From contig JAZHRO010000002.1 in assembly GCA_037157565.1 (NCBI GenBank), positions 73,582,001-73,646,000 on the forward strand: 64,000 nt of DNA, read 5' to 3'. Below the pieces are notes generated by a model. That model was not told the origin of the DNA, did no database searches, and saw only the letters and a list, made by a program, of their open reading frames with translations. Made by a program: the position numbers and the translations under genes. Within the stretch, counting starts at the first letter, position 1; each line of letters begins with the position of its first letter. The stretch is from Thalassia testudinum (taxonomy: Eukaryota; Streptophyta; Magnoliopsida; Alismatales; Hydrocharitaceae). Below are positions 45,114 to 58,449 of this stretch, in pieces.

Positions 45114-48100
45114 TCATCCTTCAATGAGGGTGACAACCTCCTTGGGGGGAACCTTGGCGAGGAAGTGTTTCAATCTCTGACCAATGACTGTGAAAGTGTG
45201 CCCAGTATTTGAATTAGCTATTTCAACTACCCCGTTGGAGTAGGGCTTGACCACCTTAAATGGTCCTGTCCACTTGGACCTGAGCTTCCCTTGAAAGAGT
45301 TTTAGACAAGCATCAAAAAGCCAGACTTGCTAATTATGCTCAAAGGTTTTTCTATGGATGAGTCGGTCGTGGACGGCTTTCATTTTCTCCTTATATAGCC
45401 GACTATTCTCAAAAGTGTCCCGACAAATTTCCTCGAGTTCGGAGAGTTGGAGCGTCCTCTGTGCACCGGCTAACTTGGAATCCATGTTACACTTCTTAAC
45501 GGCCCAGTAAGCCCAATGTTCCAACTCGACAGGAAGGTGGCAACTTTGCCAAAGACTAGGCGATAATGAGACATGCCTATCGAGGTCTTGAAGCGGTCCG
45601 GTTTGCCCACAGGGCATCATCCAGTCGTGCGGACTAGTCCTTCCTGTCAAGTTTCACAATCTTCTATAGAATATTCTTGATCTACTTGTTTGAGACCTCG
45701 GTCTGCCCATTTGTTTGTGGATGATATGGGGTAGCAATGCGGTGGTTAACCCCATATTTTCTGAATAGGGCACGGAATTGGCTGTGGATAAAATGACTTC
45801 CACCATCACTGATCAGAGCCTTTGGTATTCCAAACTGGGAAAAGATGTTCTGCTTAACAAAGTCTATGACAGCCTTATGATCGCATCGGCAGGTGGCGAC
45901 GGCTTCAATCCATTTGGAGACAGTCTACAGAGACTAAGATGTACTCAAAGCTGTTGGATGGTGGGAAGAGACCCATAAAATCAATACCCTAAATGTCAAA
46001 GATCTCGACAATCAAAATGGGTTGGAGGGGCATCATGTCTTTTCTGGTCATGGTCCCCAGAGCCTGGCAGCGAGAGCAAATCTTAGCAAAATTTTGTGCA
46101 TCCTTAAATAAGGAAGCTAGTAAAATTCGGACTGCAAAACCTTTGCAGCCGTTTTCTTTCCTAACAAGTGGCCACCACAAGCTTTGTCACGACAAAAAGA
46201 TAGCACACCCTAAACTTTGTCCTCAGGGATACACCTCCTGATAATCTGGTCGGCACAGAGGCGAAACAGCATGGGATCATCCTAGAAATAATGCTTGGCT
46301 TCAGCCAAGAACTTGTCCCGTTGCTGTCTGGACCAGCTATCCGGGGTCTGACCAACAACCAGGTAGTTGACATAGTTAGCATACCAAGGTAGTTTCTTAT
46401 CTTGCAAAGCCAGAATGTGCTCATCGGGAAAGGTGTCAGATAAAGGCAAGGAGGGCCCAATGTGATCTGGGTAGAGTCTGAATAGGTGGTCAGCTACCAC
46501 ATTCTTTGATCCGGCTTTGTCGCGAATTTCTAAGTCAAATTCCTACAAGAGCAAGATCCATCTGATGAGCCTGGGCTTTGCATCCTTTTTGGCAAATAGA
46601 TGCCGGATGGCTGAATGGTCAGCATAGATGGTCAAGTGGGATCCTAGAAGGTAAGATCAAAACTTTTCAAGTCCAAAAACTACAGCTTGCAGTTCCTTTT
46701 CTGTGACCGTATAATTTTGTTGGGCCTCGTCCAATGTCTTGCTCGCGTAGTAGATTACCACGGGTTTCTTGTCTTGTCTTTGTCCTAGGACGACGCCTAT
46801 GACAAAATCTAATGCATCACACATGATCTCAAAGTCCTAGGACCAATACGGAGGCTAAAGTACAGGTGCTGAGGAGACTAAGTCCCGGAGGGTGTAGTAA
46901 GCCTGGATGCAATCAGAGGTCATGTGGATTAGGGTGTCATTGGCCAGAAGGTCGGTCAAGGGTTTGGAAAGCTTGGAGAAGTCTTTCATGAACCTTCGGT
47001 AGAAGCCAACGTGTCCAAGGAACGAACGAATCTGCCGGACCGAGCTAGGCAGAGGAAGTTTGGAAATCAGATAAACTTTAGCCCGATCCACTTCAATGCC
47101 CCTATGTGATACGATGTGACCGAGGACGATTCCTTCTTGAACCATGAAATGGCTCTTTTCCCAGCTTAGCACCAAGCTAACCTCAATACATCATTTCAAG
47201 ATTTTCTCCAAGTTGCTCAAACAGTGGTCGAATGAATTCCCAAATATGGAGAAATCATCCATAAAGACCTCCAGGTATTCACCCACTATCTCTGAAAAGA
47301 TGGCTAGCATGCAACGCTGAAAGGTAGCAGGTGCATTGCACAACTCGAACGGCATACGGCGAAATGCAAACGTGCCGTACAGGCAAGTGAATGTAGTCTT
47401 CTCTTGATCTTCAGGAGCAATTGCAACTTGGTTATATCCTAAATATCCACCCAGGAAGCAAAAATACTTTTGCCCTGCCAATCTTTCAAGAATCTAGTCG
47501 ATAAATGGCAGGGGGGAATGATCTTTCTTGGTTGCTTCATTGAGTTTCTTGTAATCAATACACACCCACCATGCGGTGGTGGTGCGGGTGGGGATGGATT
47601 CGCCTCGCTCATTGATGACAACGGTGAGCCCAGCTTTCTTCAGAACCACTTGAGTGGAGCTCACCCAGGGGCTATCGGAGATGGGATAAATGATGTCGAC
47701 GTCACGCCACTTGATAATTTCCTTCTTAACAACCTCCCGCATATTTGGGTTTAACCGTCTCTACATCTGACAAGAGGGTCATGCCCCATCTTCTAGGTAG
47801 ATCTTGTGGGTACAATAAGTAGGGTTAATTCCTCTTAAATTTGAAATAGTCCAGCCAATGGCAACCCTATGTTCTAATAGGGTTGCTGTCAATCTAAGTT
47901 CGTGGTCCCTAGTTAGGTTGGCGTTGATAATTACATGGAAGGTCTGGTCAGGTCCCAGGAAGACATATTTGAGATTCTTGGGTAGCAGCTTCAGTTCAGG
48001 TGTGGGTGGAACAATGTTTGATGGAAAGGGGAAAGGCGGAAGTTGATCAACATCAATTTCCTCAAATGGTGTTGGTTGATGGTAATCAGCCCTACAGAAG

Positions 48101-48700
48101 TCCATAGGTATAGATAGTGATGGGTCAGAACAATTGTTACAGGATTGGTAGTCCGAGACAGAACTAAGGGTGAAGCATTCCTCGACCAAAGGTTCCATGG
48201 GATCATGTTCCTCGATACAGTCGCAATCAAAAGACTTGCTCGCTCGAAAGATATCCAATTGCATTTTCTTGTCTCCGAAGGTGATTTCCATGCATCCCGT
48301 GTCACAATTGATGTTTTCCTTAGCCGTAGCTAAGAAGGGTCTACCTAGGATGATAGGTGTATTCTGTAGTTGTTTAAGGACTTCCATGTCGAGCACCAAG
48401 AAGTCAACCGAAAAATAGAAGTCCTTGACCTGCACAATTACGTCCTCGACAACCCCTTTTGGGGTTTTCACAGATCTATCAGCCAATTGGATGGTAACAG
48501 GTATGGGTGTTAACTCTCCGAATCCAAATTGGTGGTACAGGGTTGTTGGAATCAGATTGACGGAAGCACCTAAGTCCAGGAGCGCTCTATTAAATGTCAT
48601 GTCCTCAATATTGCAGGATATCGGGGGTGCTCCTGGGTCAGTTCACTTGAGCGGAAGGTTGCTTGATATTACGGAACTTGCTCTGAGAGCACAACCTTCC
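45114..48700 (-). pseudogene. Element C pol: protease to integrase, decayed
   Basis: Reading minus: protease with RALLDLGASVNLIP (Asp kept) in a 273-codon open piece 47779..48600; reverse transcriptase from VVKKEIIKWRDVDIIYPISD (about 47730) through YKKLNEATKKDHSPLPFID, FRRMPFELCNAPATFQRCM and the catalytic FMDD near 47268, then FLGHVGFYRRFMKDFSKL; RNase H about 46850..46460; integrase zinc region about 46300..46050; integrase core, with PYHPQTNGQTEVSNK at about 45725..45680 followed by a TAG; and a C-terminal end LYKEKMKAVHDRLI and GHTFTVIGQRLKHFL ending in TGA at 45114..45116. Several stops and frameshifts separate these, so the polyprotein cannot be made in one piece. Confidence 0.88.
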
Positions 48701-50727
48701 TAGGTGCTTAAGGTCTTTGCTTACATTCTGGTGTACAGGCATCCTTTAGGAACTTGGCATAAGCCAGAATGTACTTGGTAGCTTCAAGGAGCGGAATATT
48801 AATCTGAACCTGCTTAAAGATCTCTAAAACCTTCTTAGTCTCCATAACACTTTTCCTTTTCTTGATTGTCTCCAAGGCCTCGGGATATGGTGTCTGAATG
48901 TGGGTAGGGTCTATTTCTGAGTCCTTGGGTTTTTCCTGTGCCTCTTCTGAGTAGGGTATTTCAGAGGGTGAAGTCACACGAAGAGTCGGCCATTTGGGAT
49001 CCTGGGTTTCGGTGCCGCTTCTCAAGGTTACCGCATTTGCAGAGGCATTGGGACCATGGGTTGATCCTTGAGAAGACGAGGACGAAGAAGCACCAAACCC
49101 AAGGGGTGTTTGTGTGGCTGGCTAGACCATGTGAGCCTGCCTGAGATTGCCTTGGAACCCTTGCGAATTGGGGCCTCTGTTAATCATGTTTCGCGGGTTT
49201 GGTTGTGGTTGGGAAGGCAAGGATCCTTGTTGTTTACAGTCCAACAGCTGGCTTAACTGTCCCTTCACTAAAGCCATTTCCTCCTAATATTTTTGGTTCA
49301 TTTCAGCCATCATATTTATCAGGGTGTCCATTTGATTTTGTGAGGGAGGGGCTGCCCTACTCGGATTATATAGGGGTCTAACTGGTGGCCCTTGCTAATA
49401 AGGGGGCAAGTTTGACTGTTGGTTTGGCCAGGGATGGTTCTGAAATTGAGGTGGTTTCTGGTTTGTCCAAGCAAAGTTTGGGTGATTACGTCAGCCGGTG
49501 TTGTAAGTGTTGGAGAAAGGGTCAGGTTTGGCATAACCTTGGATAGCTTGTACATCTTCAAAGATAGCAGATGTCAAGGGGGAGGGAAGAGAGTAATCAA
49601 GGGTTGAGGGAGCAAAGGACCCTCCCTGGAACGTGGTCAGGGGTTGTTCCAGGTTCATTTGGCTTAGGGGCTGGACCAGGTCAACATTGTGAGCTCCCTT
49701 GGCTATGGAGAAGGTCTGTAATGGGTTCCTGGTCTGGTTCAGTAAGCTCATCTATCTTTTTATCCACCAATTCCACTCAATCCAATTTCTTAGTAATGAT
49801 ATCCATGTCAACCGTTCCAGAATTTGCTTGTAACTCATAGATCCCACCACGGGGTTGATTGGATCGGCTAAACTGGGTCATGGAGGCATTGTTGAGCGAA
49901 TTCTCGCTCAAAGACTCAAAGAGCTCAAACACGCTCTCCTTGTCTTTGTTTAGGAAGCTCCCCCCACATGAGGCGTCGACGAAGTTCCGAAGGTTGCTGT
50001 CCAGACCGTGGTAGAAGATCTGAGCCAACTGCCACCTTGGTACTTCGTGGTGTGGGCATTTCCTTAGTAGTTCATTAAATCTTTCCCACACCTCATGGAA
50101 CTGTTCCCCGCCCTAGAGTGTAAAGGTAGTAATGGCTCTTCTGAGGGCATTAATTTTTCCTATGAGGAAGAATTTCTTTAAGAATGCATGCCTCAGTTCT
50201 TCCCAGGTGGTGATGGGTCTACCTAGGGTTCTAAACCAGTGAGATACTTTGTCTCTCAGCGAGAAGGGGAACATCTTAATCAAAACAATGTCAAGGCTAA
50301 GGTTCCTAGGTTTTACAATCCAGGCGATCCGATCAAGATACTCTAGGTGCTGGAAGGGGTCCTCATTTGAGCTTTCATGGAAGTGGCTCTGAATCAGACT
50401 CGGAACATTTGGTTTCAACTCAAAATCATCTCCCCCTTCGGGGATCCTAAGGTGTGGCTCGATTAGAATAGTGAAAGGATTGTAGAAGTCGCAGAGGGGC
50501 CTAAGTTGGTCCTGAAATGGTGGTGGATCAAGTGGCGGTTGCCCTTATGGGCCTTGGAAAGGTGGTGGTGGTTGCCCCTGTGGGTTCTGCAACCGATGTG
50601 TGGCTTGCATGATAGTGTGGATTTGTTGCTGCTGAAGCCAGTGGTCTGCGTTGATTTAGGCCTGGATTATGGCCATTGTGTCTGGTGGGAGTTGGTCCTC
50701 AATCTTATCTACTCTAAGTTCAGCCAT
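48701..50727 (-). pseudogene. Element C gag, decayed
   Basis: Starts with ATG at 50725..50727 (MAELRVDKIEDQLP), the same MAE start as B. A stop falls about 20 codons in. The gag core reads KMFPFSLRDKVSHWFRTL and TTWEELRHAFLKKFF (about 50310..50180), then CPHHEVPRWQLAQIFYHGL (about 50060..50000). The tail has the Athila signature PFSNTYNTG..NHPNFAW (about 49510..49460) and the closing VQINIPLLEATKYILAYAKF segment near 48810..48750. Frameshifts and stops occur at several places. Confidence 0.85.
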
Positions 50728-51911
50728 GTCTCTGGCAAAATCAGGTCGCCTGGATTCTCGTCCCAAAACAAATAACTCGAGATGAAGTGATCGTCTCCCG
50801 TGCATACACTAGAGAAGAACAGGAGGGGATGCGGAGAGCGACAGATGCAAAAAGTGTGTGTGCACAACCAAGCAAACAAGCCTAGTCCTTATAGTGTATT
50901 CCTTAGGGGACCTAGAAATCTCCAAAGGGGCGATCAAGTCCGTAAGCACTGGACTTCCCTTCCCAAAGCTAATCTGGCCAGGTTGATTACAAGGGGATTG
51001 TAGGAAAGGTTCTTCCTTTGGCTTATGCCGCCGGTTCCATAGACCCCACAACCGTGGTCGTTTGACACTTCCCCGCAGCCTAGCCACCAGATTCTACTAA
51101 GGGAATGAAAGCAAAGTGACCTGTGAGCAAAACCACACCTCTTGAGACTTAACCCAGTCATGCCTAGGGCACGTCTACTCTGTTTCAATGGGGCTAGGAC
51201 CATGCTTGTGCTTGAGTTATGTGATGAGGCGTTGATTGGGATGATGCCTCTTAGTTTTCCAATTCCAATGTGTGTGCTCCTATCAAAACATGATTTTCAA
51301 GCAAGGATTTTAAGATGTGGTATCTTTTAATGTTTGTCCTTACTTTTGTGTCTTTTAGAGTTGACGTGTCTTAATGTTTTCAGACAAGTTTCAAGTAGGC
51401 ATGCCAAGTTTTGCACACAATTTGTGAGAGTAGATTTCCTTTGATGTGAAGAGGCTCTAAAACCCTAAAGTGTTCATCCTAGTGTTTATGCAACTACTAT
51501 CAGATGAGTTGATTTTAGGGTTGAGTAGTGCAACCCATGTCAATTCACGGTGGCTTCGCAAACACCACTCAAAAAGAAAGAACACCCCAAAAAGGTTAGG
51601 CCATTAAGAATGTTAGAGTGTATTTTTTTTGTTAGGTGATGTATTGAGGATATGGATCAGACAATCATGCACCACGGCAAATTTTTCGATTTTACAATTT
51701 TTTTAAAATTTTTTTAGGTAAGCAAACAACCACGGGTGAAGAATTACTCACAATCGGTCCTTGTTGCGCTTACTCCATCTCTACCGTTACGAATTGCACT
51801 GCTTCGCCGTCCAAGCGTCGAGTTCCTGCAACCATCAAGTAAAAGGAGAAATTGTGTTAGATGATGTGAGCATGGATAAAAAATGGAAGTGACAAAATAA
51901 ATCCGTTGCCT
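50728..51911 (-). other. Leader of element C
   Basis: About 1.2 kb between primer site and gag start. No domain is recognised in the short frames. Confidence 0.5.
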
Positions 51912-51928
51912 CCTCGGCAACAGTGCCA
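51912..51928 (-). other. Primer binding site, tRNA-Asp, element C
   Basis: Minus-strand TGGCACTGTTGCCGAGG pairs with the 3' end of plant tRNA-Asp (..CCCCGGCAACGGCGCCA) with three mismatches. Five bases separate it from the LTR. Confidence 0.85.
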
Positions 51929-51933
51929 AAAAC

Positions 51934-53408
51934 TGACATGTGAAAGACGTGTTTGTTTAAAAAGATCGTTATAGTTTGTGCTCACAACGTCGATTTTAAA
52001 AGAAGAAACGGACGTGAGTCCGAGTGTCGATCATAGGGAGGCGTGAAAACCGGATTTTCTTTATCACTTAATGTCACGAAGATAACGGGTTTGTGCTTGC
52101 AAGAAGACGTGGTAGAAAAACGAGAGAGAGATAGTAGGGTTAGAGTCTTTTAAATCATAGCAATTACTCAAAGCAAGAAGGAGAACAACATCAACACTAT
52201 ATTAAACATACAAATCAAGTTTTACAAATACAACGGTAGCTAAATGCTTGAATAAAATGGAAGTAAAGCTAGAATAAAGGGAGAGAGAGAGGGGGGGAGA
52301 TGGCAAGGCGGCCACGGCAGTGAAAGGAGGCTCCGTCGGTGGCTCATCGACTCCATTGACTACAAGAGAGGCTAAAGGGGGCTAGGAGGGTGTTACAACA
52401 CTTGCAAGGTGAATTGAATGCCTTACATGGGTGGTGGGGAGGGGTTTATATAGGGAAAAGATGTTTCCATTTTAAGTATGGGCTTTAGCGACGTCCGGGA
52501 CATCGCTAAACCCATGCTAAAAGCATCGTTGAAGCCTCCCTCCCAACGTCTCGCATGCGCGCTGTGCCTCTTCACGCGCGATCCGTGCGCGTGAGCTATG
52601 GGCCGTCCGATCGCAAATCGAGCAGCTGAGATCTCGCAAAGGGTGCGCTGGGATCGCGCCGCAAGCGCGAGTGAGCACAGGCGTTGTCGACTAGCGTAGG
52701 CGCACGCGTGGAGGATCAACATCTGTGGGTGCGCCGCGTAGTGCTATCGAGACCGCTTGATGGCAATCATGCAGCTGAATTTGAGCGTGCGGGCGAAATC
52801 GGCTGATGAGGCGCGGCGGGCGGATTCGAACGTGCGTCTTGCGGGTGTGTTGCAAGGGCACGACCGATGCATTGCCCACGCAAATGGTCGTGTGGAGAGT
52901 TTGGACGCGGCTGCTGCCGACCGTTGGATGGGGATCCAACGGTCGAATCTTCGTGTGGTGTTGGATGCGTGGATGCGGAGGGCACAGGCGAGCGCGATTT
53001 CCAACCGTCCGATCTATGATCGGACGTCTTAAAGTGGTGCCTCACGATGAAGGGAGGTTGAGGGGTGCGGCGATGCTGACACGTGGCGACCTTATGACCG
53101 TTGATCATCATATCAACGATCAGAACTTCTTGGGCCAATTGTGGGAGCTCCGGATGTCGGATTTAGCTAATTTTGAGTCCGTTGGACTCCGTTCGTCGAT
53201 CTGAGTCCATCCATGCAGTCCGATCGCTCATCTGAGGCCTGTTTTGATATGTACTTGTACAAATGACCATTAATAATGCACTATAAGCAATCTTGATGTG
53301 CAATGCATGCGATGCTCCTATTCCTATTTATGATGTATCCTCTATGCATTTTACCTTTAAGACCGTCCCCTTTTGGTAGAATTAACATTGTAAAATGCAG
53401 TGTTATCA
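51934..53408 (-). repeat. 5' LTR of element C (1475 bp)
   Basis: Plus-strand start TGACATGTGAAAG and end GTGTTATCA match the 42204..43689 LTR throughout. Minus-strand TATATAAA at about 52444..52451. Followed on plus by GCTCA and then B integrase coding sequence. Confidence 0.9.
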
Positions 53409-56400
53409 GCTCACTTAACTCCAGCATGCGTGCTTTTCCTGCTTTATTCTGATTTAAGTTAACGTTTTTAATAGCCCAATAAGCTTTGTATTGAATTTCA
53501 ACGGGAAGATGACACACTTTTCCGTAGACAAGATGGAAAGGAGACATGCCCAAGGGAGTTTTATACGCTGTTCTGTAGGCCCATAGAGCATCATTCAATT
53601 TTTTCGACCAATTCTTACGATCGGGCATGACAGTTTTTTCTAGAATCCGTTTAATCTTCCTATTAAATACTTCAACTTGTCCACTTGTTTAGGGACGGTA
53701 AGGTGTGGCTATCATGTGATTAACTCCTAAATTTTGGAGTAATCTTGTAAAGTGTACATTCTTAAAGTGAGGTCCTCCATCACTTATGATTATCCTTGGG
53801 CACCCATATCGAGAAATGATATTAGCCCTAACAAAATCTAAGACCACAGAATGATCATTGGTCCGCGTGGGTATGGCTTCTATCCATTTCGATGTATAGT
53901 CTATGACCACAACGATGTATTCATATCCGAAGGACACATGAAAGGAACCCATGAAATCGATGCCCCAAATATCAAAGATTTCAACAGGAAGAATAAGTTG
54001 CTGGGGCGTCTCATCCCTTTTTCCGATGGTTCCTGTATGTTGGCAACGTAGACATGTGCCCACATATGTATGTGCATCTCTGAATAATGTGGGCCACCGA
54101 AAGCCAGACTGAAGAACCTTATGGACAGTCTTTTTCCCACTAAAATGCCCTCCACAGTGGAGGTCATGGCAGAAACTCAGAACACTCCTTTGTTCTTCGT
54201 CAGGGATGCAACGATGGAATAACTGGTCAGGACCTATTATAAAAAGCTCGGGTTACTCCCAGTGATAAAATTTAGCGTCGGCAAGAAACCTGTCTCGCTT
54301 CTACTTGTCCCAAGTACTAAGGGTTATGCCTGTAACCAGATAGTTCACTATGTCAGCAAACCAATGAGTTTTGGCCTCCATAGTCATTAGAGACTCATCA
54401 GGAAAAGTCTCTTAGATATCGCCTACAGGGGTTGATGCCTCAATAGGGATCTTAGACAGATGATCTGCTACCACATTCTCAACTCCCTTCTTATCTTTTA
54501 TTTCCAAGTCAAACTCCTGGAGTAGCAGAATCCAACGAATCAAACAAGGTTTTGTATCCTTTGCAAAAAGATACTTTAAAGCAGAATAATTGGTGAACAC
54601 CACAACCTTGGATCCCAATAAATAAGATCGAAACTTTTTCAAAGTAAATACTATAGCAAAAAGTTCCTTTTCAGTGACCGTGTAGTTTTATTGAGGATCC
54701 GTAAGGGTCTTGCTGGCATAATGCAAAACATGAGGTTTGCCATCAACCCTTTGACTTAAGATTGCTCCTACTACGAAATCAAAAGCATTGCACATTAGTT
54801 CAAATGGGAGGGTCCAATCTGGTGCTTGGAGAATCTGCACGGTAATAAGGGCTTTCTTCAAGACTTGGAAAGCCTCGTCGCATCTGCCATCAAAATTTAA
54901 GAAACATCCTTCACTAACAAGTCGCAGAGTGGCTTAGAGAATTTACTGAAATTTCTAATAAAGCATCAATAGAATCCAGCATGGCCAAGGAAAGATCTTA
55001 CTTGACAAACATTGATCGGTGATGGAAGTTTAGAGATGGATTCAATTTGGCTTTATCCACCTCTAATCCTCTCTCAGAAACTACATGCCCTAAAATAATG
55101 CCTTACTGGACCATAAAGTGGCTCTTCTCCCAACTAAGCACCAGCTTTGCCTCTTTGCAATGGGTTAAGACTTTATCAAGGTGTGAGAAGCATAGGTCAA
55201 ACAATGAGCCGTAAATAGAGAAATCATCCATGAAGATCTCTACAGACTCATCAATCATATCTAAAAAGATAGCCATCATACATCGTTAGAATGTGACAAG
55301 AGCATTACACAACCCGAATGGCATTCAGTGGAATGCAAATGTGCCATGCGAACTCATGAAGGTGGTACACTCCTAATCGTCAAGGAAGACGGCTATCTGA
55401 TTATACCCAGAGTACCTGTCAAGAAAACAGAAGTACTTGTTCCCCTCAAGTTTTTCCAAAATCTGATCAATAAACGGTAAGGGAAAATGATCTTTCTAGG
55501 TAGCCGTATTCAAACGGCGGTAATCAATGTAGACCCTCCAGCCAGTTGAGGGTCTAGTGGTTACTAACTTTCCTTGGTTGTTTTCTCCCACAGTGATTCC
55601 TGCCTTTTTGGGCACATGTATTAGACTTACCCATTTACAATCTGAAATGGGATAGATAATTCCTGCATCCAGCCCTTTCAGAATCTCCTTTTTGACAACC
55701 TCCCACATATTGGGGTTAAGCCTTCTCTGCATGTCTTGAAAGGGCATTATGGACTCATCCATGTATATATGATGCATGCAAAGGGAGGGGTCAACACCCT
55801 TAATGTCAGCTATCGACCAAGCAATATCTTCCTTATTCCTTTGTAAACACTCGAGCAAAGCTCCCTCCTGCAATTCAGTTAATGCAAACAAGATAATGAC
55901 GAGGAGCGTGTCGTTAGGGCCAAGGAAAGCATACTTAAATGTGCTCGGGAGGGGCTTAAGCTTCAACTCAGGAGCCTTTTGGATTAAGGATAAAAGTTGA
56001 GATGTCCCTGCCTCAGATAGTGGATCTACCTTCAGGGTCCAGGGTGGGGATAGACTCTGTGCGTACTCCCAGCAGCTCTTCTAATTCAGGCATATCCCCT
56101 TCATTCTCTTCAATAGTCAGAGGATGGTTCTTAGATATAACCTTTTGAAGGAGATCTCTACATAAGAGTGTCGAAGTAGACTCTTCAATGATTTTATCAA
56201 CCACCTCAATCTGGGAACAATCTTCAAATCTGAATTGCTTGTAAGTATCAAAAGCATTTAACCGGATCTTCTTGTTCCCAAAGCCCATTTTAAGTGCCCC
56301 TGATCTACAATTGATAGAGGAATTGGGTGTGGCCAAGAAGAGGCATCCTAAGATAATGGACGACTTGGTGGGCTTATTAGATGGGTCAGTGTCAAGCACG

Positions 56401-56660
56401 AGAAAGTCAACAGGGAAGAAGAAGTCCTCCACTCTCACCAAGACATCTTCCAACAATCCCCATGGTGTCTTAAGCGATCTGTCTACGACTTGGAGGATGA
56501 CTGGACTAGGTTTTAAATCGCCTCCTCCCAAGAGGTCATAGATAAAGCTCGGTAAAATGTTCACCCTTGCGCCCAAATTGAGCAGAGCCTCGCCAATGTG
56601 TTGGTTACCTATAACCACTGAAATATATAGGGCCCTTGGGTCTTTCATTTTGGGGGGTGT
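53409..56660 (-). pseudogene. Element B pol: protease to integrase core, decayed
   Basis: Protease piece 56013..56648: the motif reads ALLNLGARVNILP, so the catalytic Asp of DLGAS is Asn, followed by IILGCLFLATPNSSINC. Reverse transcriptase from VVKKEILKGLDAGIIYPISD (about 55710) onward, with the catalytic region near 55230 and stops after 55496. RNase H piece 54412..54642 ([19 protein letters not shown]). Integrase core 53689..54063 with WGIDFMGSF and IIISDGGPHF, then PYRP, a TAA, and [17 protein letters not shown] carrying the glutamate. It closes with [14 protein letters not shown] and LELSE at 53409, where C begins. Beyond repair by several lesions. Confidence 0.87.
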
Positions 56661-56726
56661 TCCATGTTGGAGTACCGAGCTAACATGGTCAGGCAGGATG
56701 ACCTTAGCTTGGACCTATCTCCTAGA

Positions 56727-58449
56727 TCAACGTTTCTGGGTGCACAGGTCCTTCAGAAACTTGGCATAGGACAGGATCTGTTTAATAGCATCCAATAAAG
56801 GCAAGTTGATGTGGACTTGCCTAAAAGTGTCCATAATCTCATCCGTCCTATCCTTGGCTCCATATGAGCCAACAAAAGATTCCCCAGGAGCAGCTAGGTG
56901 CTCAGGATAGGGCACCCTCGGCTTCTGGGTAGAGGGGTCATCATGTCGAGAAAGGGGTGGCAGAATGACGACATCCTCTGGGTGGGTGATTTCAAGCAAG
57001 GGAGAGCAGTGTGGCTCTTTCTCGATGAGGGTGGAAGTCGGGTTCGGCGTTGGAGGCGAATTCTGAGAGGTGACCGTAGGAGTGCTATCAAGTTTGTTGA
57101 TTTTCTTTCCATTCCTCATCACGGTCACAACTTGAGCATGCTCCCTGAATATGACCCCTTTACTCTTTGGGTTCTCAGAAGAGCTAGGCAGCTTCCCTGA
57201 ATCTCACAGTCTAACTGCCTCAGTAAGATGACCAATTTGGGATTACATATCAGTGATCATCTTATTCTGAGATTGGATGACCATATTTTGATGCTCTTCA
57301 TCGCTTTCATCATGGATTTTAGTTCATTCATCTCAGAAGGATTATTCTAGGGAGGGTTTGTATAAGATAGCTGGTATACGAGTTGGGGAGGTTGGGGTCT
57401 TGCATTCCCTGAGTTGGAAGCATCACCTTGCTTCCATGAAAAGTTTGGATGGTTCCGTCACCCTAGATTATATGTATTGGAATAGGGATTATTGCGACAA
57501 CGTGGTCGAAAACCTTGGGCCGCATTTAGGTCGGCCCGAATCAACTCAAGGAATTGATTTTCCTGGTAGCACTCTGCAGTGGCATATGTCCTACTTTAGC
57601 AAATGGAGCATTCACTTAAAGCCTGAAAGATAGAAGCTGCTTGCGGGTTCATGCTGGGGTTTACTAAAAAAGCCTATCAAAATTTTTGTTCAATAATTGA
57701 ATCTGATAAGCCAAATCCTGAGTAGCCTCGGCTTCATGGGCCTCTATCTTCCTCTGCAAGATTGATGGTTTTCTTTCTTGATAAGCAGAGGACATGTGTA
57801 TGGAATTGTCACATAGTATTTCAAATAATGCCCAGGCTTCATCCTCAATTTTGGTCATGAAGGTTCCTGCACAAGATGCATTGATGGTTTGCCTGTGCCT
57901 TTCAGATAATCCATTGTAGAACCTTTCGACCAATTGCCATCTTGGCACCTGATGGTGGGGGCATAACCTAAAAAGGTCATTAAAATGCTCCCAAGTTTCG
58001 TGAAATTACTCCCCTTCCTGTTGAGTAAAACCCATAATCTCTCTTTTATAATGGTTGGTCTTACTCATAGAAAAGTATTTTTTCAAGAATTCTCCCTTAA
58101 GGGTGGCCCATATCATTTCCCTTGCATCCAAGTTATGGTACCAGTGCTTGACCTTATCCTTAAGGGAGAAAGGAAATATAGTTCTCATCAGGGCTTCATC
58201 AGTAAAGCCCTGGAGCTTCACCGTGGAACAGACCTCGGTGAATTCTTCAAGATACCTGTAGGGATCCTCCCTAGCAGTACAATAGAAAGTGGGGAGCAAA
58301 GATATGGTGCCGCTCTTGATTTCATAAGAATTATCCACTCCAGGTCTCTAGATAAGCAGGACTTGGTGAGTGGTTGGAAGGAAATAGTCTCTCAAGGTTC
58401 TTTGGTTTTCACCAACCCTAATCTTTTCTTCATGTCTTTCTTCTGCCAT
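56727..58449 (-). pseudogene. Element B gag, decayed
   Basis: Begins at ATG 58447..58449 (MAEERHEEKIRVGENQRTL, then DYFLPTT), with a stop about 30 codons in. Gag core: TIFPFSLKDKVKHWYHNL and TLKGEFLKKYFSMSK (about 58180..58070), then CPHHQVPRWQLVERFYNGL (about 57970..57910). The tail has RNNPYSNTYNLG..NHPNFSW near 57490..57430 and a closing VHINLPLLDAIKQILSYAKF near 56815..56755. This arrangement identifies the Athila lineage. Frames are broken at several points. Confidence 0.85.

Larger units (their letters stand above)
42204..53408 (-). mobile_element. Element C: Athila-type Ty3/gypsy element inside B
   Basis: Two LTRs (42204..43689 and 51934..53408), a tRNA-Asp primer site at 51912..51928 on the minus strand, gag (48708..50727) and pol (45114..48700) in order. 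Flanking 5-mers GCTCC (42199..42203) and GCTCA (53409..53413) form a target duplication with one mismatch. It lies inside B's integrase between a LELSE segment and the next residues. LTR divergence is about 9 to 10% in a sampled 175-bp stretch, so the insertion is old, as is B. Confidence 0.92.
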
